Assembly (NCBI RefSeq): GCF_000003605.2 | Contig: NW_003118439.1 | Span: 14,591 to 45,783, forward strand | From: Saccoglossus kowalevskii | Taxonomy: Eukaryota > Hemichordata > Enteropneusta > Harrimaniidae | Reading direction: 5' to 3' | Length of the DNA: 31,193 nucleotides | Part shown: positions 9,877 to 22,852 of the stretch, in pieces | Layout of the letters: each line of letters opens with the position of its first letter | How positions within the stretch are numbered: position 1 is the first letter of the stretch | The notes under the pieces: generated by a model | What the model was told of the DNA's origin: nothing | Database searches by the model: none | The model's input: the letters and a program-made list of their open reading frames with translations, nothing else | Made by a program: the position numbers and the translations under genes

Positions 9877-11638
9877 TGTTAGCAATCGTATATTGTATTC
9901 CCGTATTGTATTGTATTTAAAAAGGTAATTAGGTCTTTCTATTTGTATTACTCCATACATGAATCGAGATAGCATTTATTACGTGAGATCACTCGTGATA
10001 TAATGTGGAATGTAATATTATATCTCACGTGATGTGTAAGTATTTCCTTTAATACGTGTTTAAAACGCAGTGATTACGCGGAGTCTTTTGTCTTTGCTTT
10101 ATGGGCGGTGTAATTGCTGTTGGATTTTCGTTCAAATCAATATACATGTAATAAAATTGGTTTCTCATTATAAGCAAGCTGTGGTCGGCGATAGTTACTG
10201 CGCCCTCACCGAGGGACTAATCCGCCCGCTATTTCAGGACAGATTGGTAATCCGTGTTTTCACATGGACGTTTATTCCATGTTGACCAAAACATGCAATT
10301 TCCGTCGATTTGTGTTAAACTTTACCAATAAATCATCAAAATGTCTAATTTGCCGAAAATAGGACAATGCATAGGGATTTGTTTTACTCGTGTGTATGGG
10401 TCGTTTCTAGTAAGGCCCGGATTGGGCCTAGTCGGTGACGAAGACGTATTGTTAATTCTCATATCGGAGATCCAATAAACCAGTCAAAACTACAAACACA
10501 TCGTTAGACAAACATCCATATCACGGATACGAAAGCTTGATAAGTCCTATCAAGCATAATTTTCCATTACATTTTCTAAGTGAATTACAATAAATTGCTG
10601 AACAATAATTCTTTATTTTTATTATTTTGAAATGATTTATTAAATAATTTTTTTCATATATTTACAATAGATTGAAAAATACAAAATAGATAAGAATTCG
10701 ATGAATGTGTAAGTGATAGTGATGAAAAAGTAATAATGTTTTAGTCCGTCTTCTGTGATATGCGGTTACTGTATGTACAACGCAATAAAAATCAACGGTA
10801 ATGAACGCATTGTCCACTAAGCTAAATTGAACGGGACTGCGTTTTAGTACACTCTTTTTTGGCAAATGTGTCAGTATCTCACTGTCTTAAGTAGATTTAA
10901 GAGAGTAAAATATTAGAAAACAATCCTTGGACGAAATACTTTCTAAAATAGTTGTACTATTAATGATATCACCGCACGGTGAGGAGCTTCATAAGTAGGA
11001 TTGTGTATATTTTGATTAAAGCAGAGACAAACAGGAAGCTGCCCATTTTACAACTTTTTAATTGGGCATCAAGTGCGCAGTGAATATTCATAATATGGAG
11101 TGATGTCATAATGACGTGAGAATGATTTTAATGTTGACGTTTTGTGGTCGGCAAAATAATATTCTTTATATATCATGTTTTGTCGCTAATGTGAATTCTA
11201 CTTGGTGAGCAAATATGCACAAACTTGTGAATATACGTGTAGTGCTTGCCCCTCGGTTAGAAGGGTGTACTCAAAACTCATAAGACCGGTAATCCGAATG
11301 CGGTACACCCAACCTCGGTCTAGAACAAACTGTCTATTGTCAGTTTTCAACAGTCTCAGTATACTAAACGGAGTCCTATTTAGACATTCTCCAAGGAAAG
11401 GCCAATTGTATGATGTATTACATACTGACTAGTGAGTTCTATCGCTATATGAGGGCGCTCTTGGACGGAAATTTGAATTCGAGCCTAGCAACCAGCAGAA
11501 GGTTGCTTATGTAACGGTACTTAATGACTGAGAGTGGTCTGGGAAGAGTTGTGATGAACGAGTATCGTGGTCCTCGGATTCAGAGCTCATCTATACGTGC
11601 AGCTAATCATAATGTATTTTTAATTGTTGAGGCAGTGC
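9877..11638. other. Intergenic, no gene recognised
   Basis: The stretch holds only short unsupported open frames. An imperfect inverted repeat lies at 9981-10030, just upstream of the tRNA: acgtgagat and ataat on the left, attatatctcacgt on the right, with a 10-nt interruption in the left arm. A short ggcccggattgggcc inverted repeat occurs near 10415. Confidence 0.45.
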
Positions 11639-11644
11639 TTTAAT
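11639..11644 (-). promoter_or_regulatory. ATTAAA poly(A) signal candidate
   Basis: On the minus strand this common variant hexamer lies about 35 nt beyond the stop codon of the calmodulin-like gene. It would give a very short 3' UTR. Confidence 0.4.
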
Positions 11645-11677
11645 TAGCGGACGCTGGTAGAAGCTGAATTCAGTCAC

Positions 11678-14600
11678 TCAGGTAATGACGGCACTTCCGA
11701 CTGCCTCGCTGACGTTGGCATATGACGTAATCAGTTTCACAAACTCTGTAATAAAACATATAAGCAAAAGTGCGTTAAAATATGCTAGTTTTAAATTTTG
11801 CAGAGAATGTTATGTTTTTTTTTAAATTTTATGAAAATAGAAATGTGGGGCTTTTTAAAACTCGTCGTCACGCGGATCTAGAGGGGGCAGGGGAGGCCAC
11901 CCCCCCCCAACGATCATTCATATCATCGGGATTACGCATAGCTTCTCTGCGATTCACGCTTCGTAAATTTTAAGCGAAGCTTGGAACCCCCCCCCCCCAA
12001 TACATTTTGCTGGATCCGCCCCTGCTTCAAACTCAGCTAAAATGAAATCGACCATGACACTGTGTTGCTACTTTAATGTCTTTTCTCATGTGGATATTCT
12101 ATGGATGTTTTGTGTCGCCTTCATGCAATGGTGTGGCTCTTCAAGAATGCAAAAAGAACTTTATTTTTATTTATGTGTTTATGATAATTATCATCTTTGA
12201 CCAGAATGCAAACATCTTTTTTTTATTTTACATTGATGTTCGTTATATCAATTCTGACACAAATACCAAATTATACAATGTGTACAATGAACCGAACAGT
12301 TTTTGTGAAAACTCGTTCAAACGGGGTATTTTAGAAAGAAAGAATATTATAAAAATCGGGGTGAGGGCGCTCTTACCTTCGTAGTTAACTTTTCCTTCTG
12401 AATCAGCGTTTGCGTCTGCAACCATTTCATCCATCTCTTCCTCTGACAATCGTTCTCCCATAGTGGTCATTAGATGTTTCAATTCATCCACCGATATAAA
12501 TCCCGTATTTTCAGTGTCGAAAATTTTAAATGCGTCGTTCAGATCTTTGTCAGTCGTAGTCTCATTAAATTTTCCCGCCATCATCATGAGGAACTCTGGG
12601 AATTCTATACTTCCGCTTCCTGTGATAAAAAAATACACAAATTCCGGATCTGAAAAAGTTGATTTATTTTCAGTATCATGATTTATTTTATAATTTCCTA
12701 TCTAGTTAGGATATTTCCCATCGCAGGCACCCTAACCGGAACGACCACCTGTTGATTCATTGAATGTGTCACGGTACATGTAATAACCTTATGTAATAAA
12801 AAACAACATTTAGTAAAATGCAATTAGCAACATTTATAACTAGCATCTATAAAATAGATCTTGCCATGCGTCACATTCTGACTGAATAGAACCCCAGACT
12901 AGCTACTAGTTTGAGATAGAACCCCCCCCCCCCAAAAAAAAAACGAGGGTCACGATTAGCTTACCATCAACGTCTACTTCTTCTATCATCTCTTCTACTT
13001 CCTTGTCAGTTGGATTCTGACCCAGTGACCTCAACACGGTTCCCAATTCTTTGGCGTTTATCGTACCATCGCCGTCAATATCAAACAGTGAGAACGCCTC
13101 CTTCAATTCTGAATACCAAAAACAACAAAGTCATTATTTGTTGAGTTGGATTACAAGTAGTCTCGAATTTATGCAAATTATTGTTCGACATTTGCCTTAT
13201 ATGGATTTGCTCGAGCTAAACACGATATGTACTTGAACTGCACTCGGTATGTTCTGTACTCGGCCACTCATATATGCATGCTATTTCGTTCATAATGTTA
13301 CCAAAATGGTTAAGCACATGCTACTTCCTTTTCATGTTCCTGTTGTACCCTAGACATTGGTACATTGCATGAGATTTGAATGAAATTTACTACAATTTAC
13401 ATTTCGTTATGGAAACTGACTAAAGAGGGCCGATGTTAACGATCATCTTGTTTTTTTTTTTAAAAAATAGTTCACGCATGATTAATGTGATCTGTGTCTG
13501 ATGTATCGCCAATCGTCAATTTTAGCTTGGATTAATATTTTTAATTTACATTTGTGTGTACGTGAGACCATAAACGTAACGGTAGGTGCCGAGTTCCAAT
13601 GACTCGGGCCGTCCACTGCCATATTAGACTCCGTTTACATGTACTTCCGTCAGAAGGAACGTATTACATCTGTACGTTTCATGATGAATTACTGACAGTA
13701 CTGTTATACCTTGCAGCCTGACACCCTCGTCTCAGGGCGATAGTTTGTCATTCAGTGTGTAAAACAAGCGCCTTCTGTTGTTGAATTAACTAATACAAGT
13801 CACTTTAGCGTCAGTATCATCGGGAGCGTCGTCACCTGCGCACGCGCGGGAATTGAGTCCCAAGCGACGATAACAACACGCGCTAAAACGCAAAGGTTCA
13901 TGGGTAAACAATGTAAACAATGACACGCTATGGCCATCTGACGCATGCGCAGTTGACGACTCTCACGTTTTAACGTAGACGTATGTCGTGCCAATTTTCA
14001 GGGATGTAAATATAAAGATAATGAGAATGAATATTATTACTTTAAGCCTCCCATTTCAAGAAGTTGATGTAGATCACCATCATATCACGCGTGACTTTGT
14101 GAGTGGACGTCAACTGGAAGTCAAACAAAGCGGAAAACAAAAACCATGGTGACTATTAATCATAATACCGTTGTGAATCGTGCGTCACTGTTCGCAACAA
14201 ATCTTCCGTCAAGAAACATTTTTTTTTTTATAAAAAAAAAAAAGAGAGAACATAACTACGTGTCGTGCGTAAGTAATTGCATCTGCTTCGGAAGCTTTTA
14301 TTCCGCCTTCTGTCATTATGGACGCACTTTAGTTTTCATTAGTGTGTGTATTATACTTGTAGACGGACGTTTATAATGCTGGATACAGAAATAGTAGCCA
14401 CGTTGACGTCACTCGTTTAGAAACACTGTACTATTGGTTGTTTACGTTGGTTTGCAAAATCACGGTCGTCAAATTTCTTTTAATTTTTTAATTGTACTTT
14501 TCGGACGTATGATATAATACTAGTATTGTGTACAGTATAGCAGAGTTGTGAATAATAATGTTATATGAATACGAAAGTAACCCGAACCACGTTTGCTGTT

Positions 14601-16572
14601 TATGTGGTGAATGAAAAGTCAATTCATGCAATTCATCATGGTTGTTGCAGTTCATGTTTGTCTTTCGCTCACCAAAGCAAGGCGTAAATGTTTTTGCGGG
14701 GCTGTTAAGTGCGTGGGTTCGTTAAAAACAATAAATTATACCCTACGGTACAATATGAATCGTGTCTATGCTGTTTGCCTACGCACACTGAATAGCACAG
14801 TATACATGTATATGTATCACGTGATCAAATAATAATAATATATACGTTGTTTTCAGAAAGTAACGATTGTTATTTCTTAATACAGTGTACTCAAAATTAC
14901 TATGGTCACATAGTGTCTAGTGTTTATTCAGTCGAGCGCTGTATCGAATGTGCGGTATTATGTGAGGCGAGAACATTTCGCCGATTGTTCTCCTCAAAAC
15001 GTGCATTGATACTATCAAAATAACAACCAAGTCTACACAGTACGAGGTTGATGCCCGCTTTTGGGCAAAATTATTTCATTATTGTCGGTATGTTGAACAT
15101 ATCATTATTAATTGAATACATACGATATCTTGAAAATACCCGTGCATAATTAAAATATGTAATGATATTTTCCTGCATTCTATAGTGAGAAGCGTTTTAA
15201 CAAAATGGCGTCGCAGTAAAAGTGCATGAGCAAATGCCGATCAATTTTACGGGTTTCCCTACTGAACGACAGTGACGTCACACTCGACAACCGTAATAAT
15301 TTGTACAATCGATTTAGTCTCTAGACCAAATCTAATGAGCTCCCTGATCACAAAAAATACAGTATAATTTCCGGACAAGTCGGAGCCCAGCTAGTATTTT
15401 TCTTACATCGAGCGTGTAAACAGATCGTAATCGTGCATTTTGCACCAACTTGCAACCCTGAGAGCGGAGTTCAACATTTCTATTGATAGCATGTCGATAA
15501 CCCCCTGCCAACGGGGAGACCTATTCTTCGAGCGAACAATACTTCTTAAGACACTTGTAATGTTACTGAGGCCGTCATCGTGACAGTGTCGTGTCGTCAA
15601 TCATCCCCATTCAAAGAAACGTACATGCGTGAACCCAGATTATAAAATTACCCGGTAACAATTCATCTGAATGACTACCCCTTCAATAGGTCGAATTGTT
15701 GATCTAAATATTTCGGTGTTGTTTACTACACGTTTCAAGATTAGACTTCTGTTCCAGTTATTTTGGCAGGATACATGAATGACTCGCGTCGTGGTGAACA
15801 TGCTAACACTGGCACAGTGTGTATTCAAATTGCCTGCTAGCTTCCAAGCCAGATACATTTATTATATCGTCACCATTTGTCGACATAAACGACAAAGCCG
15901 TTCAGTTTGCTATACACACGGATGACATCAATGACTAGAATAAAACACTAGAATCTCCGAGACAATTGTGATATCCAGATAATGACACGAACGCCATTAT
16001 GACGTTATCTTCGGGGGTTGAAAAATAACTGAGTGCATATCTCACCTGATAACTGTTCTTCCGTTAAATCATCAATCTGTTTAAGAGATAACAGTTGACA
16101 TGAAAGAAAAAGCGTATGTCTCAGTATATAAATGAAGTAGTCGGTTTTCTCGACGATTTGATCTCGGCGTGGGTGATGACAATGGCGATAAGTTCAGGTT
16201 ATTTAGTGCCATTATGTGCGTGCGTATAATAGGGGGTACACACATTGGGGAACGAACGACAACACAACTATTGTGAAAAAAGGCGATAGAAAACGAACAC
16301 GTCACGTAGCAACGAATTTTATATATAATTTTATAGCATACACTTAGTAGCGGGTTTCGTTTGACAGATGTTTTGTATTGCCGATGACAAAAGTCGAATG
16401 ATTCGATTCAATGTTCAGGTGAAACACGATAAAACTCGATGTTTATGCGAGTACGTAGTTACGGGCGATCGACACGTTAGAATTTCTCGTCGCCACTATT
16501 CAATGGATTCGTCAGTATTTCGCACCAATATACGCGTCGCAACTGAAAGTACCTACTTACCGTTGTCGACAT
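11678..16572 (-). CDS. Calmodulin-like EF-hand protein, complete (five exons)
   Basis: Exons are 16561-16572 (MSTT), 16046-16076, 12965-13108, 12377-12619 and 11678-11745 (stop TGA). They total 498 nt, or 165 aa. Introns fall after codon 4 (phase 0), in LS|E, DVDG|S and VNYE|E (all phase 1), the classic calmodulin positions. The final exon was identified by TTTTATTACAG and the sequence EFVKLITS, matching the calmodulin end. EF loop 1 ([12 protein letters not shown]) and loop 2 ([12 protein letters not shown]) are canonical calcium binders. Loop 3 ([12 protein letters not shown]) has E and T at positions 3 and 5. Loop 4 ([12 protein letters not shown]) begins with N instead of D. The N lobe should therefore bind calcium and the C lobe only weakly. 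A 13-residue tail ([14 protein letters not shown] region) extends past the usual end. It is probably a cytosolic calcium sensor. It is divergent enough to be a calmodulin-like paralogue, not calmodulin itself. Confidence 0.92.
11865..12027. mobile_element. Small transposon remnant (MITE-like) with G/C runs
   Basis: It is bounded by cgcggatctagagggggcag on the left and ctggatccgcccctgc on the right, which form an imperfect inverted pair (GCGGATC/GGATCCGC). Inside are two C runs (at about 11901-11909 and 11987-11998). It sits in intron 4 of the calmodulin-like gene. No transposase remains. Confidence 0.45.
13109..16045. other. Large intron 2 of the calmodulin-like gene
   Basis: It holds no convincing gene. 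It carries an NRF1-like site (TGCGCATGCGT on the minus strand, near 13940-13950) next to a possible THAP-domain relic on the plus strand (about 13983-14150), an A/T homopolymer pair at 14219-14243, and a hairpin ccgagt/actcgg near 13590. Open frames at 13800-13994, 14146-14376, 15403-15600 and 15640-15858 have no recognisable content. Confidence 0.45.
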
Positions 16573-16672
16573 AGCGGTGTTCGATTACAAACACAGACCG
16601 AGTGGGTGAGCACCTCCAGTTTCTCCGCTGCCGATCGCCACCGCCGCCTGCCACGTACTTAGGAGGCTTCCG

Positions 16673-16680
16673 TATTTATA
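16673..16680 (-). promoter_or_regulatory. TATA box of the calmodulin-like gene
   Basis: TATAAATA on the minus strand, about 100 nt upstream of the ATG at 16572. It predicts a start site near 16645-16650 and a 5' UTR of roughly 75 nt rich in CCGCC-type sequence. Confidence 0.6.
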
Positions 16681-16689
16681 ATACTCGAA

Positions 16690-19191
16690 GCCAGTTGTGA
16701 CTGTGCGCCCTTATATGGCGAACAAATATCCACGCCCAGTGTGTTGTCTGTTTTTAAAGCAAGAACAACCCACAGCCGAAGTGAAGATCTAACTACTCAT
16801 ACGAACCGGCCTTGCTATAGCAGTCTATTATGACAAACATACGCTACGTAGGTGAAAGTAACGCACTGAATACATAATTACTTGCTTCATTGTCACCGTA
16901 AGATTTAGCGTGACTGTTCTCGAAGGCCACGCTAATCTACATTTTCGTTTCGTTGGCGGTTGCTTATAAACATATTGCACAGAAATACAGGCCTACTTTT
17001 GAGCAAAAAACATTTTTTGGGGCAATTCTTACGAAATTGAGACACATGTCAATTAATTGTTTACACTATCGGTAGTATCGACAAGTTCAGGATCGTGTCA
17101 TGACAGGCTACGTTATGCCATACGACAAAGGCAGTATTTCATTGTGGACACACCGTCGCTAGAATGTGAGTATGTGTCTTACCACCTGTGACCAATTGTT
17201 CGGGGATATGATTCTTGAATCTACAATCTGGTATCCTCGTAGTACACAATGAGGGAAGGGGGCTTCATATTTACCTCACGCCCTGTTCTAATATTTTCAA
17301 CCTACTGACACCTTTATGAAATCTCAATGAAAATTGAAGTCAATGGGACTTACAAGATTGTGCCTGATTGGCTGCCCAAGCCTAGTACCTAAGAATCAGG
17401 CCAATCAGAGATCGCCTTGTATGTTGCGGACAGTAAACTTGGACGTATCAAATCCTGCCTTGTTTATATTTGCATATGTTAATTGAATTCTTGATTAAAT
17501 AAATATCCATGCTGAGAATTATTATTATAAAGCAAACCCCAAAAGCTATTTCAAGTTCTACAGTATTCGTATATACATGTATAAAAACTCGCCTGATTCG
17601 TTCATCTCAAATAATGTCAATTACATGATTGCTTGAGATCAATTTTACTGATAACGATAATGTGACTGTTATATGTATATATATATATAGCACAATCCAT
17701 CATTCATGAAAACGTCACTCGTGAATAACGTTCCAAAAACGATTGAAAAAATAATACTTAGTAGTTGTTTCCATTTTTAAAGATCATGTAACTGATAGGT
17801 TGGGGAGTAGAATTTTGATTTTAAAAGATGCAATATAGATGAGAAAATGTAATTATTAATATTATTGTTTGATATTGTATGTTGGTGAATACCTAGTTGC
17901 AAATGAAAGTATTTAGTTCTAGTTATCATATGAGGTCGGAACAGGTTGGGTCTAAAATATAATAATCATTGTATTGCACGTGCACTGGTCCCAGCGCGCG
18001 AGCACTGGTATATGTACGCAACGTAATACACTGGTACAAGTGTACAGCATATCCCCATTTTTCAAATCGCTAGAGCTGTATGAGATTTAAAATTACGTTC
18101 TGACTTAACTACACACCCTGGAGTACTGACCTGGATTTTTAGGGGGGGGGGCTCCGCAACCAGTTGAACATTCACAAATATCGACATTGAGGGCGCACTT
18201 TTGCTAGAAATTGCTTTTTTCCGCCAAAATGTTCTACATTTTGCTTCGATAGACGAAAGCATTAAAATTTGGGTCACAAAGATCGACTTGACCGAGAAAA
18301 TAGCGGTGCATATCCGTATACTTCAACAATGGAAGTACGCCCCCCTGGGACTACACATATATAACTAGCTATTTACGAATTTTGGTGTCGGGAGAAGCGG
18401 TAACTGGTATTACACAGCGCCATCTGGTGATTTATGAAACGGTAGTTCGACTAGAAACTAGAAATACATACCAATACCTGACAAAAACAAAAAAACAGTC
18501 CAAGCATTAAATACACTTGTATTCACTGACTTGGCATGTCGTTATACTTGATTGTCATAGTAAGTGAATTTGACGAGTTCTTCTCGGAGGTCACACATGT
18601 ACCATTGCCAAGTGAAGTATAAATACAATCATGAAGGTCAAGACGATATAACGGAGAGGCAGCAATCGATGCTAACTATAATTTCATTACTGTTGCCCGA
18701 CAGATTAACTGATGACAACACTCACGCGAGTCTACACAAAGACAGGTGCAGTCTAAGCTTGCACTCACATAAGTAGGTCAAATGTCATTCTAGGGACAAG
18801 TTGAACAATTTAGCTAAGGTAGTATTAAGATGTGTTTGTGCTTCAATCTCGTGTCTATTTCAGGCGGATTGTGTTCTCTCTTAAAATCACGATTCCACCC
18901 CTTCCATAAATATTGGTTCGTCCCTAACAGTATTTGTTCTGTGATTTCTACTATAATTCTAGATAATTTACATTTTCCAAATCGTTTCGGATTCACATTC
19001 ACCACTGTTTTATTTACAATGTATATAATTGCATCGATTTGACGATAGTTTGGTAATCACGAAGTCGTGTGGTACACATCACGTAACGGTCATAATTGTA
19101 ATGTTATGTTTATCACCACGCTCACCTGGGAAGAATGAATGGGCTCCTTAGCCGATGAGAATATAGTCTCACCCTGTGTGTGCTGCCTATA
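16690..19191. other. Intergenic, no gene recognised
   Basis: It contains a CCAAT-type inverted pair (gcctgattggc near 17362 and gccaatcag near 17400), a TA microsatellite near 17675-17689, three cactggt words at 17983-18034, a G run at 18144-18152 beside a diverged repeat, and one CTCF-like word at 18419-18430. The minus-strand open frame at 18062-18277 lies in that repeat-like sequence. Confidence 0.45.
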
Positions 19192-19241
19192 NNNNNNNNN
19201 NNNNNNNNNNNNNNNNNNNNNNNNNNNNNNNNNNNNNNNNN
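19192..19241. other. Assembly gap (50 N)
   Basis: Fifty consecutive undetermined bases. The size is probably nominal. Adjacency of the sequence on the two sides is therefore an assembly claim, not seen directly. Confidence 1.
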
Positions 19242-22200
19242 CCCAGTGCTAATGCCCTTCCGAAACAGCAAAAACGGAATTGTGTACCATTCAGTTTGAA
19301 GAATGTTTTTTTTTATTGATTTTCTGGTCGTAAATTTTGATTTTGTTCAAGTTTGATGAACGACAAAGAATAAATTTACTTAATGTAGACGTCATAAAAA
19401 CTTATAATTCTGATAGTCGTGCTTTATAACAGGCGATAACAAACTGTGATGTCTAGATTAGAGTGATGTAACCGTGCCGTGAGTGACGTTAGTACTTCCC
19501 AACTAAGACCACTGAGGGCAGTATACACAACATGGCAGGCAAGACTAACTGGGTACTAGTCAGCTTGTACATGTAAATCTAAAACTGATTTAAATTCAAC
19601 CAAATTTTTTTAGTAGACAACATAAATGCATGTTTTTTTAACTGTGATATGGAAAATAATAAAACATAATAAGAATGAGTAGAAATCAGACACACTTTTC
19701 TATCACTACAGTTCCTAGTTAGACAGCTTGCAGCCAAAAACAGTACAAAAATCTAAAACAAATCTTTCCAGTAAAATTAAGGGAAAGTCCAACAATATAA
19801 AAAAAAAATAAAAAAAATAAAAAATAATGCGTTGCTTGAAAATAGGAGAGGTAAACAGCTGATTTTAACATAGGATGCTATGGAAAAGATGCGAGCCTGC
19901 CACTCCCTGAAGCTCTCTACAGTTCAATTTTCAATCCTACAATTCTTTGCAAATCCAATATGGAGTTAAAACATAGTAACGAGTCTGGACAGTTTCCAAT
20001 GGCAATGAAATATCTTCTTTTTTAACATTGTGTATGCACTATTAAACACATACAGTATTATTCCTTCCACACGGAGATTTGAACAAATGAAATAAGACAC
20101 ACAGTCAAAAAGCATATTTATAATAATTTTTACTGCATTGCAATTGCTTCTTTTAAAATATAAAGTCATTATAGTGATAAGATTACATTTTATTCATCTA
20201 TTATACATGGCTAGTCAGCATGCAACATTGGTATTGTTTATTTTTCTACAATATTTATGAAAATGTAAACTACAGAATTGAACTTTGAGATGTAATCAGC
20301 GCCCTCTATAGACGATACAAAGTATTCACTTTATAAGGAGAGTATCAGAATAAATTTAACTTAATGCTACCTAGCTAAAATAAAACTATTTTCAACTATA
20401 ATACAGAATCTATAAATTAAGCAATAAATCTACATAATGTATATAAATACAGTCTATGTAATATTTCCATCCAATAGATTAATTTATAAATCTACAAACC
20501 AATTGACTATTCGACATATAAACATGTTCAGTGATTAATCTTCATCAGACTTCTAATATAGCAATATTAAATTAAATTTTATATATACATATACACTACA
20601 GTCATATACACTACTTATAAATATACTATATATCTATTAAAATTTGTTTAACTATGTATTCACACACAAGAGACAAGTTCACATTAGGATATATGTACCA
20701 CTACAGTAGTTCCTGCATTTTCAATAGGCAACTTATCAAGTTATTACTATTATTTATTCTTGAAGGTCATAGGTTGAGCTGAATTCTCTTATCACAATAT
20801 AAGTCAGCAGTGCATGGCAGTGCAATCACACTTACTGAGGTCGAGAAGGCATTCAATCTAGAACTCAAAGCCAAGCATTTTTCTAAGTACAATTTAGAAG
20901 GCAGTAGTTGTCGTGCCACACATGCGCGAGATATGGGTCTCATATAAACAAAAATGGCGGATTTGACTGTTACACACTCCAACTACGCTAGTACATATTG
21001 AGAGGTTACCAAGCTATAATTAGGTATTTTTTTTGGTGTTTGGAAGGTATTGAAGGAGTCATCAGCGGTAACTAGTGCAAAAGACGCCTAGGGAAAACTC
21101 ATATTTGTGATTTTATTAGAAAAGCACATCATGATTGGATTATGGAAAAATATATGTTTATCAACACAAAAGTCGCACATGCGTGGCGTGGCACGGCATG
21201 GCAACTACTGACCTTTAACTTAGAATATATACATACATTATATATAAAGCATGCACCCACCACCAGGACCAGTAAATTGTGTTATCATCTGGGCTTGTTC
21301 ATGCCTGGGTGAGAACATTTAAAAAATTACATGCTGATTTTAGTATTGTAGAGATTGGGTTAAAGACACTTTAGATACTAAGTGTAAAAGCGTATTTACA
21401 ATAAATGAGAAAAAGAATAAAATATGCAATTTACATCACTATTTAAAAAAAAATTACTTTACCGAAAAAAATACCTCTACAAGTTCACAAGTTCAAGGTT
21501 TTTGTACTGTCTCACCATTTACTACCAAAGTTTCTCAAATAAAAGCCTCTTAAAAAGACTATAAAATGTCTCAGTTAAAAAATAACAGCCTCTATCTTTG
21601 CATCATTAGCTGCATCAAGGTCAAAGTTCAATAAACAATAGAAACCCATTAAATTTGTCAAACTGGCGCATAGCTAAAGCGAAAAAGGAATAAGTTTCAA
21701 GATCAATAATGTTTTTAACAGAATAGACAATTGCTGCAATAATACAATTTGTCAGGGCTAAAAATATAATGCTGATCAGTCTCGTGCAGCGTTCACAGCT
21801 GTTGCAGTCAAATTATTTTTCATTTTCACTAAGAACCAATTTGTATTCCAGGGTGTCATTTTTTTGGGATACTCGTCAATGAAATTATTGAAATAGGAGG
21901 AAATAAACTAGATGTCTGTCACTATCATGTCAGTAAAAAGTTAACAATTAATATACTACTTTATTTTTATGAACAGTATGGAATGCGTTTCATGAATATG
22001 CAGTACTGTTTTTGCTCTATTAGAAGCATATCTCCAAATAAAATGCACAAAACTGTATTTATTGTATGCTATTGTTGCATACTCTATCATTTATGAAAGA
22101 GAATACCCCTCTAATAAAGAAAATAATCAAGGCATACAGAAATGTGTATTCTTAACACTGCAGTACAATGCATGAATCCAACAACATTCTACTTCACATG

Positions 22201-22852
22201 TAGGTAATTTTAACAACTCAGTTCCTTGAAGAATTCCAAACCTTTCCAGTATGTATTGTTACTGGGCAATCAAAACATATAATTAAGAGCTCAGAGCTCA
22301 TTCTGCAGTTACATCAAGTTTTCAACAAACTTTGAACAAAATCGATGAAGTCTAAAAAATATAGGCATGAACACAAGAAATAAAAGAAACTGACTACCAG
22401 TATCATCATGATAAATACAATTTACATGTAATTTTGCTCTTTTTGAACAAAATAAAACATAATTGTCCAAAGAAAAATTACCAATTGCACATACACACAA
22501 AAGAACCCATATTAATAAGGCTTAATAGAATTACAATGATAGATACAAATAAAACCAATATACACATAAACTTTTCATTTCTAAGTTTACAACATGTAGT
22601 ATATATCACAGCAAACTCTTTTTCCACAATTTATGTATATATACAATGTAATTATGCCTACCAGAGACATACTTCGTTCAGTAGATATAACATTCTAACA
22701 CTGATGCACGACACAAAAGCCAGCTTGTCCAAGCACCTGACACGTATCACAGGATTGCACCAGATAAAAAAAGTCCAGCTTGTCTATGTACAGGATATAT
22801 TTGATTAGCACAGAGAATGCAACCAAGCTTCGTAAGTTAGAAGAAAAAAATT
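19242..22852. other. AT-rich region downstream of the M28-like gene; probable long 3' UTR plus intergenic DNA
   Basis: The first about 320 bases are CpG-rich like the left half of the window. From about 19560 the sequence becomes AT-rich and CpG-poor, like the introns of the M28-like gene. On the minus strand, AATAAA occurs at 22063-22058 and 21965-21960, which would give a 3' UTR of about 0.8-0.9 kb if used. Further AT-rich sequence continues to 19560. No coding exon was found; open frames at 20767-20982, 22309-22500 and 22434-22808 have no features. Confidence 0.45.

Noticed and set aside
11165-11196. Alternative last exon of the calmodulin-like gene (EFTLATKHDI then stop)
   Set aside because: It has a poor pyrimidine tract and little similarity after EF. 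The candidate at 11678-11745 has a good acceptor and EFVKLITS.
11990-12050. Another possible last exon (TTTTAG then CTGAGTTTGAAGC)
   Set aside because: It would insert a residue before EF and run straight into the transposon remnant.
16368-16574. Plus-strand open frame of 68 residues
   Set aside because: It is antisense to the first exon and intron of the calmodulin-like gene and has no features.
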